A stretch of 7,737 bases of DNA. It comes from Deltaproteobacteria bacterium (GTDB taxonomy: Bacteria > Desulfobacterota > Desulfuromonadia > Geobacterales > Pseudopelobacteraceae). Location: the NCBI GenBank assembly GCA_030654645.1, contig JAURXC010000198.1:1-7737 (forward strand). Reading direction: 5' to 3'. The position numbers were made by a program, and so were the translations under genes. Position 1 is the first letter of the stretch; the number at the start of each line of letters is the position of its first letter. The notes below the pieces were generated by a model. It made no database searches. It saw only the letters and a list, made by a program, of their open reading frames with translations, and had not been told where the DNA came from. Below, piece after piece: positions 6,601 to 7,737 of this stretch.

Positions 6601-7642
6601 GCCAGTACCATGCGCCGATCGGAAGAGCCTGGGTCCAGCTGGTGCCGGCCTGCCAGCCGGAGTTGTATGATACGGGGGCGAAGCTCGGGTTGGCGCTTAG
6701 CTCAACGTAATACTGGGTTGCCGCCCCGCTGGGACAGGTCACCGCACTCCATTGCAGGGTGCTGTTCCTGTTGCCGCCGCTGCTGCTGGCGTTTGGTTGG
6801 TCCGTCAGCGTTGGCGCTGACGGCGGTGTAGCAACCGCCCAGGGGGTCACCGTGTTCCAGCTCTGGTCGGTGCCACTGCCGGTATTGCTTTCATGGCAGC
6901 TCACCACGAATGATGTGCCGCAGGCGGGCCCGCCGTCAATACAGTCACCCGAACCGCCGTATATCCCCGGCAGTCTTCCGCTTCCGCTGCCATAGTCTCC
7001 GCTGCCACCGTTGGAGTTAATTGAGGTCAGATTCATGGAGGCCTGCCCCTTGTGTATGCTGTCCAGGCAGTTGGTCACCATCAGGCGCGGCAGGGTCGAA
7101 CTGGTATGAGCCGAGTGGCATTTGGAACAGGTAAAGCTGTGCTGGGTCGTCCCGTTGGCGCTCTTCCATCCCTTGACCGCTTCGTGAACCCGGTCCTTGC
7201 TCTTCCATGCGTGGCTGCTGCCGTTCGTTAGTGCGGCTTTGGAATGGCACTCCAGGCAGAGTCCGGCGGACAGGGAGGTGTCGTTCATGGGCAGTCCCGC
7301 AACCGGCACATTGTTGATGGCCCCGCCGAAAGTGTTCTGGTCCAGGTGGTACGGCAAGCCGGCTCCCCCGGTTATATACATGTCATAACCGTTTGCCGGA
7401 GACGTGTCTTCCAGGTAGGGAGAGGTGAGCCAGGTTCCCTTCAGCAGCGGCACCGAGTACTGCTGCCTGCTGCCCAGGGTCGGGCTGACCCCGTGCGGGT
7501 CGTGGCAGGGTGTGCAGAGTCCGTTGATGGTCGAGGCCGGTGTGCCAGAAAGGGTTGATGACGCGCCGAAATGCCCCCCCATCGAGTCTCTCACTCCCTT
7601 GAACGGGTATCTCTGTTCCGATCCGCTTGGGGCTTTGCCCAT
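3698..7642 (-). CDS. Multiheme c-type cytochrome with five fibronectin-III-like repeats; 5' end interrupted
   Basis: Predicted secreted electron-transfer or surface protein, 1314 residues from the first ATG. Residues 1-270 hold three c-heme motifs: CTPCH 43-47, CLECH 129-133 and CSKCH 172-176. Degenerate sites follow at 192-197 and 241-250. Residues about 273-785 are five tandem repeats of about 102 residues sharing W-x3-(T/S)SW, WYWRV and RDS blocks, typical of fibronectin-III-like folds. Next come a Cys cluster (790-800) and a PILFTWDG motif, then a long beta-rich region. That region ends in a PLPFAGMS-(N)FPY block (1173-1184) and YNTR, which I recall from other large secreted bacterial proteins. 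A Pro/Ala-rich linker and hydrophobic tail (1286-1312) close the protein. There is no signal peptide and no ribosome binding site at the ATG, and coding-like sequence continues upstream to an in-frame TAG at 7721-7723. The gene is therefore probably truncated, mutated or misread at its 5' end. The porin gene follows 36 bases downstream. The electron partner is unknown. Confidence 0.8.
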   Translation of the reverse strand: MGKAPSGSEQRYPFKGVRDSMGGHFGASSTLSGTPASTINGLCTPCHDPHGVSPTLGSRQQYSVPLLKGTWLTSPYLEDTSPANGYDMYITGGAGLPYHLDQNTFGGAINNVPVAGLPMNDTSLSAGLCLECHSKAALTNGSSHAWKSKDRVHEAVKGWKSANGTTQHSFTCSKCHSAHTSSTLPRLMVTNCLDSIHKGQASMNLTSINSNGGSGDYGSGSGRLPGIYGGSGDCIDGGPACGTSFVVSCHESNTGSGTDQSWNTVTPWAVATPPSAPTLTDQPNASSSGGNRNSTLQWSAVTCPSGAATQYYVELSANPSFAPVSYNSGWQAGTSWTQALPIGAWYWRVTARDSSATTAQSAPSSYDTFSISYAAPAPPTLTPQTGSSSSGGAISKTFQWSTVIPTDVDPMQYLVEVSDTPAFSTIAYQSGWQAGTSWTQAIPVGTWYWRVSSRDSVHTSAVSAPSGTNSFSITLTSPSAPALVAQPATTYTSGTQRSITFQWNPVTAPDGDTCQYLVQVSGNPGFSPVTYVSDWQASTSWSQVVPIGSWYWRVTSRDTVHTTSVSSPSVAGGFGIAYAPPPAPTLIAQPNYSSGGNVAVTFQWNVVAPTDADAIEYYVEVSATADFASIAYQSAWQPAAAWAQSVAPGSWHWRTRARDSVHTSAVSDPSSANSFTISGGPLPPIAPVLISQTGGNTVCTTSYAHTLQWNPVTAPDGHAVEYFLQLDTVPSFDSANLQQPGWIPATNWTTPSLAASTWYWRVKARDAVDTAMESSYSDNLSFIDTYNWDCTCDNSCTTSCPILFTWDGSKYALESDIYPAGKLGNRDPNGFRRPNPFDYYLLAANPALKDGKYELRLVEEKVEANYLDAIKLYAVDIPDNRDLHAERLPITGGGYVAPEQVIHTVSRNLKKPLSVKHLETGKDISGRLSATGNSYVVLNRDRNAGFGWQTLEIDLGNLSGAPMIKLVIDGATAFPNTHEGHEIANKFLAKSKIEVLDNKGNWVAVPMKERSIVPRDGGGPTAINLTNAFKSKVYKLRIKYLYKTYIRSILFDTTADEAAVISEVPLSSAVLGYHGHDDSTSVNKGEVVKFIYGTRNDTPPTYMPGYYTRFGDVTPLLTGQDDKFVIFGSGDEIVLRFDQTAKGPKGTSRRYLLYSNGYYKSLSNRNVSPTVEPLPFAGMSNFPYDESREGYPQDSDHLDYIGRYNTRMESGIRKENRTFQLGAGTAFASNNEELSIAGDAGPGLAKRHVARFEPAMKAVPSGPEKSMKTVPGTGAAASAPEPKPSIWTEIFGFASRLMSLFAAAWEWIIHLFSR
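3704..3802 (-). other. C-terminal PEP motif, hydrophobic tail and basic end of the cytochrome
   Basis: Residues 1280-1314 read PEP, then a Trp/Phe/Leu-rich stretch of about 27 residues, ending in Arg. This follows a low-complexity Pro/Ala/Gly linker. It could be a membrane anchor or a distant PEP-CTERM-like sorting tail. It is longer than usual for PEP-CTERM, and internal Arg and Glu make it amphipathic rather than a clean transmembrane helix. Assignment is weak. Confidence 0.35.
5243..5275 (-). other. Cysteine cluster C-x-C-x3-C-x3-C in the cytochrome
   Basis: Residues 790-800 contain four cysteines in eleven residues at the junction between the last fibronectin-like repeat and the WDG-containing region. 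None is followed by His, so it is not a heme site. It may form disulfides or bind a metal; the sequence does not decide. Confidence 0.6.
5288..5599 (-). repeat. Fibronectin-III-like repeat 5
   Basis: Residues about 682-785. It keeps the core EYFLQLD-x-VPSF, GWIPATNW and TWYWRVKARD blocks but is the most divergent unit. It has AVDTAMES where the others have SVHTSAVS, and it ends next to the cysteine cluster. Confidence 0.75.
5600..5908 (-). repeat. Fibronectin-III-like repeat 4
   Basis: Residues about 579-681, with EYYVEVS, SAWQPAAAW, SWHWRTRARDSVHTSAVS and a final FTIS strand. It differs from its neighbours by WHWR in place of WYWR. Confidence 0.75.
5909..6214 (-). repeat. Fibronectin-III-like repeat 3
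   Basis: Residues about 477-578, with QYLVQVS, SDWQASTSW, SWYWRVTSRDTVHTTSVS and FGIAY. It carries an APDGD turn also seen, as APDGH, in repeat 5. Confidence 0.77.
6215..6520 (-). repeat. Fibronectin-III-like repeat 2
   Basis: Residues about 375-476, with QYLVEVS, SGWQAGTSW, TWYWRVSSRDSVHTSAVS and FSIT. It shares a 23-base identical stretch with repeat 1 (6327-6349 against 6633-6655), the strongest DNA-level match I noticed between units. Confidence 0.78.
6521..6826 (-). repeat. Fibronectin-III-like repeat 1
   Basis: Residues about 273-374, directly after the heme region, with QYYVELS, SGWQAGTSW, AWYWRVTARDSS and a final FSISY strand. It begins with a PPSAPTL proline hinge, as the other units do with variations. 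Confidence 0.77.
6893..6922 (-). other. Possible non-canonical heme site CX7CH
   Basis: Residues 241-250 read C-G-T-S-F-V-V-S-C-H. The C-His end resembles a c-heme motif, but the usual first Cys three residues before the second Cys is Val. It is either a lost CXXCH or a wide-spaced heme site. Confidence 0.35.
7052..7069 (-). other. Degenerate heme-like motif CLDSIH
   Basis: Residues 192-197 follow VTN and precede KGQ, a setting in which NCLDCHKG-type heme motifs are common. The second Cys is absent and a Ser-Ile pair occupies its place, so covalent heme attachment through two cysteines is not possible here. Confidence 0.45.
7115..7129 (-). other. c-heme attachment motif CSKCH
   Basis: Residues 172-176, a canonical CXXCH followed by SAH, a possible source of a distal His ligand. 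Confidence 0.85.
7244..7258 (-). other. c-heme attachment motif CLECH
   Basis: Residues 129-133, a canonical CXXCH. Confidence 0.85.
7502..7516 (-). other. c-heme attachment motif CTPCH
   Basis: Residues 43-47, a canonical CXXCH in a CHDPHG context that is common in multiheme cytochromes of metal reducers. Confidence 0.88.
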
Positions 7643-7723
7643 GTAGGGGGAATCCCAAAAGCCGATGATCGGCTGGCTGGAGCCATAGGTGGAGCTGTAG
7701 CCCCAGGGGGTCGTGTAGCCCTA
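7643..7723 (-). pseudogene. Upstream in-frame coding-like extension of the cytochrome, closed by TAG
   Basis: Between the in-frame TAG (7721-7723) and the first ATG are 26 codons with the same GC-rich codon use and aromatic/Gly/Pro style as the protein downstream. They include TTPWGYSSTYG and IIGFWDSPY. None of these codons is ATG, GTG or TTG, and there is no ribosome binding site before the ATG. The reading therefore looks like the continuation of a longer gene broken by a nonsense codon or nearby frameshift. The window ends 14 bases further on, so the missing N-terminal part, with its expected signal peptide, cannot be seen. Confidence 0.55.
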
Positions 7724-7737
7724 GAAGGTTGCAAGCG

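Noticed and set aside
5288..6826. Regular spacing of about 306 bases as a CRISPR or satellite array
   Set aside because: The units are in-frame protein repeats with diverged DNA and no spacer structure.
7721..7723. TAG read as pyrrolysine
   Set aside because: Nothing in the window supports a pyrrolysine system, and a nonsense mutation, frameshift or sequence error is simpler.

Overview
The window looks like part of a GC-rich chromosome from an anaerobic, metal-respiring deltaproteobacterium of the Geobacter / Desulfuromonadia type. This is an inference from gene content: an anaerobic-type cobyrinate diamide synthase beside a TonB, and a large secreted c-type cytochrome carrying fibronectin-like repeats next to an outer-membrane beta-barrel. 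A C-rich palindromic repeat of a kind I recall from such genomes supports it. No rRNA, tRNA, CRISPR array or transposase gene is visible.

Left part (1-2260, + strand): the window opens inside a tonB-family gene, probably only a few codons after its start. One base after its stop comes cbiA, encoding cobyrinate a,c-diamide synthase (glutamine-hydrolysing), which acts in corrin-ring amidation during cobalamin (B12) synthesis. The two genes are tightly spaced and probably co-transcribed. This suggests a corrinoid locus that pairs TonB-energised uptake at the outer membrane with biosynthesis. cbiA carries an in-frame C-rich/G-rich palindromic repeat in the linker between its ATPase and glutaminase domains.

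Right part (7737-2255, - strand): a very long gene encodes a modular c-type cytochrome. Its order is three CXXCH heme motifs and two degenerate ones, five fibronectin-III-like repeats, a cysteine cluster followed by a WDG motif, a long beta-rich C-terminal region, and a hydrophobic C-terminal tail. Its 5' end is abnormal. Coding-quality sequence continues upstream of the first ATG as far as an in-frame TAG, and no signal peptide or ribosome binding site is visible. It is therefore an interrupted gene or a pseudogene, or it reflects a sequence error. After a 36-base gap follows a gene for a signal-peptide-bearing outer-membrane beta-barrel of the alginate-export porin type, probably in the same operon. 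A cytochrome and a porin side by side could mean an outer-membrane electron-transfer or surface module, but this is not proven by the sequence.

The two gene pairs converge. cbiA and the porin gene end on the same CTATAG palindrome, read as Leu-stop on both strands, so there is no intergenic space and no room for a conventional terminator between them. Every stretch over 300 bases is occupied by a gene.
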